Below are positions 1-5,601 of a DNA stretch of 20,585 nucleotides, in pieces. The notes below the pieces were generated by a model. That model did no database searches. It worked only from the letters and a program-made list of their open reading frames with translations, and was not told where the DNA came from. Source of the stretch: Candidatus Liptonbacteria bacterium (GTDB lineage Bacteria > Patescibacteriota > Minisyncoccia > UBA6257 > 2-01-FULL-56-20); assembly GCA_016212635.1 (NCBI GenBank), contig JACRFR010000065.1, positions 1-20,585 of the forward strand. The letters are read 5' to 3'. How positions within the stretch are numbered: position 1 is the first letter of the stretch; every line of letters begins with the position of its first letter. The position numbers and the translations under genes are program-made.

Positions 1-130
1 AATCACGAGCCTGTTTCAAGAGTTGGCCCGGGTTCAAGGTCAAGATGACGACCGCTGCCAGAATGGCGATGATCGCGATCACCACCAAGAGCTCGATCAG
101 AGTAAAACCTTTAGTATTGGCCGAGGTCAT
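1..130 (-). CDS. Type IV pilin / pseudopilin, N-terminal part (3' end outside window)
   Basis: The visible 43 residues begin with a short basic leader (MTSANTKG) followed by FTLIELLVVIAIIAILAAVV. This is a class III prepilin signal: prepilin peptidase (PilD) should cut after Gly8, methylate Phe9, and leave the conserved Glu at mature position 5. The hydrophobic stretch is the N-terminal alpha helix that anchors the subunit in the membrane and packs in the pilus core. The C-terminal globular domain lies beyond the window start, so major pilin and minor pseudopilin cannot be told apart. No Shine-Dalgarno is visible before the ATG. A promoter lies about 55 bases upstream at 186-214. With the PilO-like gene at 12324 and dprA at 13114 it supports a type IV pilus and DNA-uptake lifestyle. 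Confidence 0.93.
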   Translation of the reverse strand, partial: MTSANTKGFTLIELLVVIAIIAILAAVVILTLNPGQLLKQARD

Positions 131-185
131 AAGTTGGTAGTCTTATCTGCCTAAATCAAAGGAGGAATTCGACCTTTGCCCTGTT

Positions 186-214
186 ACTATATCACAAATG
201 GACCTAAGCAACAA
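186..214 (-). promoter_or_regulatory. Likely promoter of the pilin gene
   Basis: On the minus strand, TTGTTG (209-214) is followed after 17 bases by TATAGT (186-191). A TG one base before the -10 makes it an extended -10 promoter. The predicted start leaves a leader of about 50 bases without a Shine-Dalgarno. Confidence 0.5.
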
Positions 215-243
215 TAACGCTGTGGATAATTTTGTATACCTTA

Positions 244-347
244 AATTACGAAACTCCATCCTCCCCCTTGTTCAAGGGGGAGCCAGAGGGGGTCCTGGAT
301 TTTAGACCCCGCCTCACTTTGGGCACAAAGTTACCAGTTTCGTAATT
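244..347. repeat. Miniature inverted-repeat element A (about 104 bp)
   Basis: Perfect 12-bp terminal inverted repeats (AATTACGAAACT at 244-255, its complement at 336-347) enclose an internal hairpin with 10-bp arms (261-270 and 273-282) of the CTCCCCCTTG type. It has no coding capacity. A clear target duplication is not visible. The hairpin core resembles those at 388-406, 492-510 and 16669-16690. Confidence 0.6.
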
Positions 348-362
348 CCAGGTTATATATAT

Positions 363-537
363 AGGACCTACGCATTCGGGCATTATTCTCCCTTTTCTAA
401 AGGGAGTGGCCAAAGGCCGAGGGATTTTAAGACTTTTAAATCCTCCGCCCTCCCGCGCTACGCCGGAGGCTTCGGCGAGGCGAGACGGGCACCTCCTTTA
501 AGAAAGGAGGAATAAAATCATCAAATGCGTAAGTCCT
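363..537. repeat. Miniature inverted-repeat element B (about 175 bp)
   Basis: The ends are imperfect inverted repeats: AGGACCTACGCATT at 363-376 matches the complement of 524-537 (AGGACTTACGCATT), and the similarity continues inward for about 30 bases. Inside are hairpins CTCCCTTT/AAAGGGAG (388-406) and CCTCCTTT/AAAGGAGG (492-510), and a GC-rich 34-bp block (452-485) that recurs exactly inside topA. No transposase is encoded, so it would depend on one elsewhere. Confidence 0.6.
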
Positions 538-560
538 AATATAGATATGCTTGACGAATA

Positions 561-598
561 GCCTGCCCGCAACGCTCTGTGTAGCGAGGCGGGCGGGC
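561..598. terminator. GC-rich hairpin downstream of the pseudouridine synthase gene
   Basis: GCCTGCCCGC (561-570) pairs with GCGGGCGGGC (589-598) with one G-T pair, and a small inner CGCT/AGCG stem sits in the loop. It lies about 18 bases past the minus-strand stop at 616. There is no T-run, so it may be a repeat element rather than a true terminator. Confidence 0.35.
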
Positions 599-615
599 GC
601 ATCCGAATGGGGGTC

Positions 616-1455
616 TTACTTGTCTCCTTCGGCCCGCCTACCCAGCACCAACTTGGTTCTGATGTGAAACCTGCCGCCAAAAGCGTGCCTCACCGCCGCC
701 CGGAAACTTGCCGGCGGGGGCGCTTCGATGCGCAACCGCTCTCCGGACGACGGACTGAACTCCAGCGAGCGGGCATGTAAAACTAAGGCGTCCGCCCAAC
801 TCGGTTGGCGCTTAGGGCCATACAAACGATCTCCCACGACGGGATGGCCCAGGCTGGCCAGATGGACTCGGATCTGATGGGTTCGTCCGGTCTCGGGCCA
901 AACATCCAACAGGGAGTAGCCGCCTTTCACGCGTCTGGTCCGAAACTCGGTCACTGCCGTTTTGACCATTCGCTCCGCCCGGGTGGAACGCCGGATCGTA
1001 CCCGACTGGATGCCGATCGGCGCCGTGATCCGTCCGGATCGCTCCGTTATCTCCCCTAAGACCAGGGCTTGATAGCGTTTTCGGATCTGGCGCGCTTGAA
1101 ACAACCGTTTCAAACTTTCGAACCTGGCCTGCGTTCGAGCCACAAGCAGGGCCCCGGAGGTTTCCCGGTCCAGACGGTGCACAATGCCCGGTCGCTCCGC
1201 CGGCTTATCTCCCACCCGGGCAATTTCCGGGTACCGCGCGAGCAGCCACTCGGTCAGCACCGGCACGAGAAGCGGAGAGCGAGGAGCGGAGAGCGGAGAG
1301 CGTAAACTCCCTTTTCGCTTTTCCCTTTTCCCTTTTCCCTTCTCACTCTTCGCTCTTCGCTCTTCGCTCTTCGCTATGCCGTGCGTCAGCCACCCCGCCG
1401 GTTTATTAACCGCCAGGAACTCTCTGGTTTCATATATGACTTCCGGCTGGTCCAC
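616..1455 (-). CDS. RluA-family 23S rRNA pseudouridine synthase with a low-complexity insert
   Basis: The family isomerises specific uridines in large-subunit rRNA (or tRNA) to pseudouridine. The protein has the catalytic motif HRLDRETSG with its Asp, the N-terminal NKPAGWLTHG segment, and the C-terminal GRTHQIRVHLASLGHPVVGD block. No S4 RNA-binding domain precedes the catalytic domain. I place the start at GTG 1455 (279 aa). Reading on to an ATG at 1533 would enter a ~150-bp dispersed repeat, while a perfect TATAAT (1465-1470) sits 9 bases before this GTG, suggesting a nearly leaderless mRNA. Residues ~28-63 (SEERRAKSE then KGKGKREK then APRSPLL) have no family counterpart. They come from a head-to-head heptanucleotide repeat inserted between the first strand block and the VLTEWLLARYPE segment. 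Family certain; the exact target (RluC or RluD type) is not resolved. Confidence 0.9.
   Translation of the reverse strand: MDQPEVIYETREFLAVNKPAGWLTHGIAKSEERRAKSEKGKGKREKRKGSLRSPLSAPRSPLLVPVLTEWLLARYPEIARVGDKPAERPGIVHRLDRETSGALLVARTQARFESLKRLFQARQIRKRYQALVLGEITERSGRITAPIGIQSGTIRRSTRAERMVKTAVTEFRTRRVKGGYSLLDVWPETGRTHQIRVHLASLGHPVVGDRLYGPKRQPSWADALVLHARSLEFSPSSGERLRIEAPPPASFRAAVRHAFGGRFHIRTKLVLGRRAEGDK
1267..1376. repeat. In-frame inverted heptanucleotide repeat inside the pseudouridine synthase gene
   Basis: On the minus strand, GCGAAGA units (1342-1376) are followed by a purine-rich GGGAAAA stretch and then by the opposite arm made of CGCTCTC/CGCTCCT units (1267-1302). The two arms are imperfect inverted repeats that could form a long hairpin. 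It encodes residues ~28-63. The same type of array occurs three times in topA. Confidence 0.8.
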
Positions 1456-1464
1456 GATGTTTAG

Positions 1465-1470
1465 ATTATA
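1465..1470 (-). promoter_or_regulatory. -10 box of the pseudouridine synthase gene
   Basis: Minus-strand TATAAT lies 9 bases before GTG 1455. The -35 is weak (TCGAAC at 16 bases spacing). It implies a leader of about 0-3 nt and helps decide the start codon. Confidence 0.5.
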
Positions 1471-1493
1471 ACCGATTAACCGCACTGTTCGAG

Positions 1494-1643
1494 GTCGGGC
1501 CTCGCTCACCTCGCTCACGGGCTTTATTCCCAAGGCACTGTGTATTATTTCGCCATGGCGCGTTAATGCGCAGAGGGACTGCCGGACATAACCCGCCCTC
1601 CGAATTCCCGGAAGTTTGACCTACTCTCTTCCGCCAAAGGCGG
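1494..1643. repeat. ~150-bp direct repeat, copy 1
   Basis: Matches 2204-2350 in the same orientation with two substitutions and one 3-base indel (ATT extra here near 1545). It ends in the small palindrome CCGCCAAAGGCGG. The two copies bracket the PemK-like toxin gene. Confidence 0.9.
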
Positions 1644-1695
1644 GCATTTTGGATTTTGGCGGAGGGGGCTTTAGAAAATTAAATACAAAATATGG

Positions 1696-1707
1696 TAAAA
1701 TCTTTCA
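1696..1707 (+). promoter_or_regulatory. -10 box and 6-nt spacer before the pemK-like start
   Basis: TAAAAT (1696-1701) is 6 bases before ATG 1708, with no Shine-Dalgarno, giving a leaderless mRNA. The -35 (TTAGAA at 1671) is weak and spaced 19 bases. Confidence 0.45.
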
Positions 1708-2100
1708 ATGAAAGATTTTGACTCTTGGAACGAGGAAAAGAAAAGTTTAGAGAATGTCGGTCACGACATTCTCGCTTTTCATGAGCGAGAAATTTGGTGG
1801 TGCTCAATTGGCATAAATCTTGGTGATGAGCAAGATGGCAAAAATGAATTATTTGAACGACCAGTTTTGGTTTTTAAAAAGTTTAATAATAAGATCGCTT
1901 GGGTCTTGCCGATGAGCACAAAACCAAAAGACGGAATCTACTATCACAATTTAGAACATGACGGAAAAACATTTTCAGTTATTCTTTCTCAGCTTAGATT
2001 AGTCAGCGTTAAAAGATTCTGTCGTTTTGTTAGGAAAATTTCTCCTCACCAATTTTCTCTCATACAAGATAAGCTAATAAATTTCATTAAAGGGTTATAA
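1708..2100 (+). CDS. PemK/MazF-like type II toxin (probable endoribonuclease)
   Basis: A 130-aa protein with the layout of PemK-like proteins common in small-genome bacteria: a charged N-terminal helix, then EREIWWCSIGINLGDEQDG (residues ~26-44), then RPVLVFKKFNN (51-61) and a strand with PMSTK. The R-P-V-L-V block and the early I-W-W-x-x-I-G-x-N motif are the MazF/PemK beta-barrel core. The family cleaves mRNA at short sequence motifs. No antitoxin gene of usual size lies on either side, so it may be an orphan or paired elsewhere. It is clearly more AT-rich than its neighbours and is bracketed by two ~150-bp direct repeats, both consistent with transfer. A hairpin terminator follows its stop. 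Activity is not shown by the sequence. Confidence 0.8.
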   Translation: MKDFDSWNEEKKSLENVGHDILAFHEREIWWCSIGINLGDEQDGKNELFERPVLVFKKFNNKIAWVLPMSTKPKDGIYYHNLEHDGKTFSVILSQLRLVSVKRFCRFVRKISPHQFSLIQDKLINFIKGL

Positions 2101-2107
2101 AACGAAC

Positions 2108-2129
2108 GAAGCCCCCTTGCGGGGGCTTC
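2108..2129 (+). terminator. Rho-independent terminator after the pemK-like gene
   Basis: GAAGCCCCC pairs perfectly with GGGGGCTTC around a TTGC loop, 7 bases after the stop. The T-run is poor (TCGGTTGG), so termination may be partial. Confidence 0.7.
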
Positions 2130-2203
2130 TCGGTTGGACTAATGTCCATTTGTATTTTTAGTATAGCAAGCGGTTGCCATAAGTCAAGCGAATCTGTGAA
2201 TAT

Positions 2204-2350
2204 GTCGGGCCTCGCTCACCTCGCTCACGGGCTTTATTCCCAAGGCACTGTGTATTTCGCCATGGCGCGTTAATGCGCAGAGGGACTGCTGGACATAACC
2301 CGCCCTCCGAGTTCCCGGAAGTTTGACCTACTCTCTTCCGCCAAAGGCGG
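2204..2350. repeat. ~150-bp direct repeat, copy 2
   Basis: Second copy of the repeat at 1494-1643, about 98% identical, same orientation. It is followed by further GGCGGA/TCCGCC palindromes (2344-2366). Confidence 0.9.
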
Positions 2351-2373
2351 ATCCGCCTCCGGCGGAAAATTCT

Positions 2374-2513
2374 GCTTACGGGGGCGCTGTTCGAAAACGT
2401 CAAAAAGTTATTCCCTGAGCCCGTCGAAGGGTAGCTTTTGGTGGGTACATGGCATGGCCCTCGACAAGCTCGGGCAATAAAATCGGTGGTTTCCGAACAG
2501 CGCCGCTTACGGG
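2374..2513. mobile_element. MITE-like element (2383-2504) with 9-bp target-site duplication
   Basis: The 122-bp core has terminal inverted repeats: GGCGCTGTTCGAAAAC at the left and the complement of GGCGCTGTTCGGAAAC at the right (one mismatch in 16). It is flanked by identical 9-bp direct repeats GCTTACGGG (2374-2382 and 2505-2513), the mark of transposition. There is no coding capacity; inside are CCCTGAGCCCGTCGAAGGG and CCTCGACAAGCTCGGGC palindromic pieces. The right duplication touches the 3' end of tRNA-Ile. An isolated right end recurs at 17191-17206. I do not assign the parent IS family. Confidence 0.8.
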
Positions 2514-2585
2514 TGGGTGTGGAAGGGATCGAACCTTCGGCCTTTCCCTTATCAGAGGAATGCTCTACCACTGAGCTACACACCC
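2514..2585 (-). tRNA. tRNA-Ile(GAU)
   Basis: A complete cloverleaf of 72 nt: acceptor GGGTGTG/CACACCC, D-arm AGCTCAGTGGTAGAGC, anticodon stem TTCCT/GGGAA around loop CTGATAA (anticodon GAT), T-arm GAAGGTTCGATCCCTTC and discriminator A. The 3' CCA is not encoded (the next bases are CCC), so CCA must be added by the nucleotidyltransferase. Confidence 0.96.
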
Positions 2586-2620
2586 AAATTTCTACGGGCC
2601 TACATCGTAAACCCAAAAAT

Positions 2621-2648
2621 ATACTACGGCAAGCAGGACAATAGTCAA
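2621..2648 (-). promoter_or_regulatory. Promoter of tRNA-Ile
   Basis: On the minus strand, TTGACT (2643-2648), 16 bases, then TAGTAT (2621-2626), about 35 bases upstream of the tRNA 5' end. Confidence 0.6.
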
Positions 2649-2664
2649 AAACATCGTCGGGGAA

Positions 2665-2720
2665 AAGAGGACTGCCTCCGGCGGAAACCGGCGCCTCCAC
2701 AACCTGCCCTATTACAAATT
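2665..2720. repeat. Diverged dispersed repeat, copy B
   Basis: Shares AAGAGGAC at one end and CCTCCACAA-CCCT-TTACAAATT at the other with 11871-11928. The middle differs but is GC-rich in both. On the minus strand this copy lies upstream of tRNA-Ile, the other upstream of the giant gene. Confidence 0.5.
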
Positions 2721-2854
2721 TTCTAAATGGTGCTTGCACCGAGCTTGTCGAGGTGTATTTATACAACCAAGCTCGAACTTATTTTAGCAAAAATTGTTGA
2801 TTTAGACCAATGGGTGCATTCTTTTGTTTTAAGTTCGCTTCATCTACGTAGTAG

Positions 2855-3151
2855 CTCATCTGGGAAAAGCAGCATGAGAAAGTATTCAACGCAAAAACAG
2901 AGTCCGGCCCGTATCAATATCGGAAGCTCCGGAGCGTCCGGGCCGTCTTGCGGCGGTCGTTGCCAGATCTCTTCACCTACCTGGACTATCCAAGTTGTCC
3001 CAACACCACCAACCTGGTGGAGGGCTGGGTCAATACGGCCATTGCCGAGGGGTTGGGCCGACACCGGGGCTTGAAGCTGTCCCAGAAGAAAACACTCGTA
3101 TCGATTATCCTCTCAAATCTGAAACGACCGACGAGAGAAAAACCAACATGA
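2855..3151 (+). pseudogene. Transposase remnant (C-terminal part, IS256/IS1249-like)
   Basis: The frame reads RKLRSVRAVLRRSLPDLFTYLDYP, then CPNTTNLVEGWVNTAIAEGL and GRHRGLKLSQKKTLV. The P-x-T-T-N-x-x-E-G-x-(V/I)-N ... R-H-R-G order is the conserved end of the catalytic region in the IS1249/IS256-type mutator transposases (established family pattern; the exact family is my inference). Two TAG codons at 2849-2854 close the frame upstream, no N-terminal catalytic part is found, and no initiation signal is seen, so the gene is dead. It sits at the edge of the four-gene accessory block and is followed by a strong terminator. Confidence 0.7.
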
Positions 3152-3185
3152 AGTTCCCTTAACCCGCGGATTTCGCAGTAAACCA

Positions 3186-3217
3186 CGGCACGCCTATGAT
3201 GGGCGTGCCGCTTTTTT
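3186..3217 (+). terminator. Rho-independent terminator
   Basis: CGGCACGCC (3186-3194) pairs perfectly with GGCGTGCCG (3202-3210), followed by C and six Ts. It ends plus-strand transcription from the transposase relic. The hairpin may also serve the minus-strand gene ending at 3232, though a T-run is lacking on that side. Confidence 0.8.
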
Positions 3218-3231
3218 CCCCCACAAACACC

Positions 3232-4449
3232 CTACACTGGCCAATCAGTTATTTCATAATTCTGCAACGCAGGCAAGCGAAGACTTTTCAGCCAAACAGC
3301 TTCAGTTATCTTCTCGATCCATCTCATGATGCCAGCCGGATCAGTTCCTTGTTCGCCTGATAATTTCTCGTCAAAATTCTCCTTAAATGCCTCGATAAAC
3401 TCCCTTCGGCATTGCTCACGATCCGGCCTTGATAGACCAGCTTCTCGTGCCGCCACTCGCAGATATTTCATCGAGTAGGCAATATCGCGAAGGTCTTTTA
3501 TGTGAGACCGGCGTACGCCATCAGACATTTCATTGAATCTTTCGTCCTCATCAAGAGACCAGTGCCCCATAGTTCCGATATCGACAATTTCGGCCGCCAT
3601 CGTCACATTGGACGAATGCAGGCGGAAATGGCTATAGCCAAGATTGATAAGAACCGCAAAATTTTTCCCCATTCGGCGATAAAAATCGATCAAAAACTTT
3701 TTCTCATCTTCGGAATCTCCCATCGCGAGCCGCTGCTCCACTCCCAACCGCTCATTCTCTTTATTATACGCTCGAAAGGCGTGCTCAAAAATTTCTTTTC
3801 GCTTCTCATCGTTTTGATAAACCTGCTCCACCCGGTCGTTGGTTTTTAAAACACGTACGGCCTGATACGGAGCATACTCTGGATTATCAACAATCACTCC
3901 CATTTTCTTTAACTCCTCAATAGTTCGGAGTTCTCCTTGATAATAGACCCTTTCCATTTTAGCGACACCCCAATAGGCCTCGGTGCGTAGCCCTCGCGAA
4001 AGGAGATGTTCCGATTTTCGCATCACGTCGCCGGAAAGATAGTCGTCAGCAGAAGACAAGCCAAACATTTTATAACCAAAATCATGCTCTTCGGCTTCGT
4101 CTTCTTCCATCCATGTTTCATACTCGTCGATGCTCCCGCCTTGTGCCGACGGCTTGAGATATCCGACTCCCTTAGTGGAAACAGAGAAAAATGGTTCTTT
4201 TCTCGTCGACGTTGCATCGGGGATATCCATCTGCGTATCGACATCTGGCCACGTGATAACACGCCAATGAGGCGGCTCGATGGTTAATTTCTCCTCACCT
4301 ACGTTTGGATTTATAAAGACGAAAAAGTCCTCGAGCGAACGGTCTGAATGTATCCTTGGATTTTCGGCGGCGACAACGTAATCAGCCCCTTTTTCCAACC
4401 TTGAAAACTTTTCTTCCACGTTTGGCAATCCCGCGATTTCTCGTCCCAT
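3232..4449 (-). CDS. Unrecognised 405-aa protein with protein-kinase/SelO-like residue pattern
   Basis: No family is certain. Residues 88-98 (FSVSTKGVGYL) could be a beta strand with an ATP-binding Lys93. DVMRKSEHLLSRGLRT (141-156) resembles a kinase alpha-C helix with Glu147. LHSSN (277-281) followed nine residues later by VDIGT (Asp290) resembles a catalytic loop H-x-x-N and metal-binding D-x-G. The spacing N-x8-D-x-G matches the SelO pseudokinase family (protein AMPylation) better than classical kinases. This is pattern reading only. There is no signal peptide or membrane segment. It starts 18 bases after the stop of the hydrolase gene and probably shares its transcript. Its first codons (ATGGGACGAGAAA) repeat those of the hydrolase. 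A role in modifying a protein partner of the block is speculative. Confidence 0.55.
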   Translation of the reverse strand: MGREIAGLPNVEEKFSRLEKGADYVVAAENPRIHSDRSLEDFFVFINPNVGEEKLTIEPPHWRVITWPDVDTQMDIPDATSTRKEPFFSVSTKGVGYLKPSAQGGSIDEYETWMEEDEAEEHDFGYKMFGLSSADDYLSGDVMRKSEHLLSRGLRTEAYWGVAKMERVYYQGELRTIEELKKMGVIVDNPEYAPYQAVRVLKTNDRVEQVYQNDEKRKEIFEHAFRAYNKENERLGVEQRLAMGDSEDEKKFLIDFYRRMGKNFAVLINLGYSHFRLHSSNVTMAAEIVDIGTMGHWSLDEDERFNEMSDGVRRSHIKDLRDIAYSMKYLRVAAREAGLSRPDREQCRREFIEAFKENFDEKLSGEQGTDPAGIMRWIEKITEAVWLKSLRLPALQNYEITDWPV

Positions 4450-4467
4450 AGGTTTAATAATTTTTAG

Positions 4468-5259
4468 TCACTCGGCTTTTTTGTTTTCGGAAAACCTGGC
4501 AGCAAGGATTTTTGCATATTCTTCCCGGGCCTGCGGACTTTTGCTGAGCGCATGTGGTGCGCCATCCATGACGACATGCGAAAGTTTTTTGGCATCAGGG
4601 ATCGCGTTCATATAACTCTGAACCGTCCCACGAGGAACCATGTCGTCGCTTCCTGATTCGATTACAAAAATATCCCCTTTGAATTCGTGTATACTTCGAA
4701 GCGCCGCCGTGTCGGAAAAATCGCGGATCCGAGAACGCCACTCCATAGCTCCTGGTTGATCGGCCGTTTGAATCTTCGCTTCATCAAATCCTTCATCGGG
4801 ATAATCCGCAGGAGCCCGGAGGGTAAGCGATTTCACGCTTCTCTCCTTGGATAAAAGCGCGGCGACATAACAACCAAAACTTGAACCGACGACATTAATG
4901 TTTTCCGGGTCGACGCCATTCGCGTGCGCCAGAAAATCGTACGCAGCGACGGCATCATCCAAAAAATCCTTGCGGCTCATAATTGAAGCATCGCCGGAGC
5001 TCGCTCCCCACCCGCCAAAATCGAAAGTAAGACACTCGTAACCCTCTTTTGATATCGCTTGGGCATTCTCGAAAGAACCAGCTTGATTACCCCGCCATCC
5101 CGGCAAAAATAACACTCCGGGAATTTTCCCGACGCGTTCCGCCGAAACAAAGAGGCGACCCGCAATCTTGCGGTCACCCACGGCAATTTCTACCGGCAAT
5201 CCCGCATTTTCGAGCGATTTAATTTGACCCGGCTGAAACCCAATTGTTTCTCGTCCCAT
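4468..5259 (-). CDS. Alpha/beta hydrolase (dienelactone-hydrolase / acyl-peptidase-like)
   Basis: A 263-aa protein with a clear alpha/beta-hydrolase fold: GVLFLPGWRGNQ (48-59, oxyanion-hole strand), CLTFDFGGWGASSG (76-89), the nucleophile elbow GSSFG with Ser127, an acid in SGSDDMVP (Asp205 or Asp206) and His236 in DGAPHAL. The catalytic triad is therefore complete, so an active serine esterase, lipase or peptidase is likely; the substrate cannot be told. There is no signal peptide, so it acts in the cytoplasm. A TATACT box lies 6 bases before the ATG inside the end of the upstream 105-aa gene, so it has its own leaderless promoter while also lying in the four-gene minus-strand block. The first residues MGRETIG closely match MGREIAG of the next gene. 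Confidence 0.85.
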   Translation of the reverse strand: MGRETIGFQPGQIKSLENAGLPVEIAVGDRKIAGRLFVSAERVGKIPGVLFLPGWRGNQAGSFENAQAISKEGYECLTFDFGGWGASSGDASIMSRKDFLDDAVAAYDFLAHANGVDPENINVVGSSFGCYVAALLSKERSVKSLTLRAPADYPDEGFDEAKIQTADQPGAMEWRSRIRDFSDTAALRSIHEFKGDIFVIESGSDDMVPRGTVQSYMNAIPDAKKLSHVVMDGAPHALSKSPQAREEYAKILAARFSENKKAE

Positions 5260-5271
5260 AATTTTAGTATA
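5260..5271 (-). promoter_or_regulatory. Extended -10 promoter of the hydrolase gene
   Basis: Minus-strand TGTTATACT (TATACT at 5266-5271) is 6 bases before ATG 5259. No -35 is seen at a good distance, but the TG element can compensate. The mRNA would be leaderless. Confidence 0.55.
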
Positions 5272-5283
5272 ACATTCTTCGCG

Positions 5284-5601
5284 TTACATGGATTCAAAAA
5301 TAGTCAGGCCCCATGGGTGGTCCTTGGAATCCGTCTCGGCAGGCTTTAACCAATACTCATACTGGAAACGCGCCGTCGATGGTCCGAGGGAAACGACTCT
5401 TATCTTTTTCCCCAGCGCAATCGTCTTCAATCGTTTTTCCTGCTCTTCGCGACATCTAACCATAGCATAGAATGACGCCCTCCAAACGTCTTCCAGTCGG
5501 AACATTAATTTTTTCGCTTCCCCTATCCGACCAACAATATCGAGCAAGGTTTTTGACACCAACGATTCCATCGGCTCTTTCGTCAACACATCCATTCTCA
5601 T
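5284..5601 (-). CDS. Unrecognised 105-aa protein coupled to the giant repeat protein
   Basis: No known family recognised. The protein is soluble and mostly helical in its first 70 residues (SLVSKTLLDIVGRIGEAKKL, then REEQEKRLKTIALGKKI), followed by a beta-rich tail with IRVVSLGPSTARFQYEYW. Its ATG overlaps the TGA of the giant gene in an ATGA, so its translation should be coupled to the giant protein and the two are likely partners. A second ATG two codons downstream (5595) is an alternative start. It has no signal peptide or membrane segment. The promoter of the hydrolase gene lies close to its stop codon. Confidence 0.75.
   Translation of the reverse strand: MRMDVLTKEPMESLVSKTLLDIVGRIGEAKKLMFRLEDVWRASFYAMVRCREEQEKRLKTIALGKKIRVVSLGPSTARFQYEYWLKPAETDSKDHPWGLTIFESM

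Noticed and set aside
1456..1533. 26-residue N-terminal extension of the pseudouridine synthase
   Set aside because: It reads into the ~150-bp direct repeat and past the TATAAT box, and the family has no such segment.
2158..2766. Long minus-strand open frame of about 200 codons
   Set aside because: It runs across the direct repeat, the miniature element and the tRNA-Ile gene, with no protein-like composition.
4249..4254. CACGTG as a parS core
   Set aside because: It lies inside a coding region without palindromic flanks; such hexamers are expected by chance in 20 kb.
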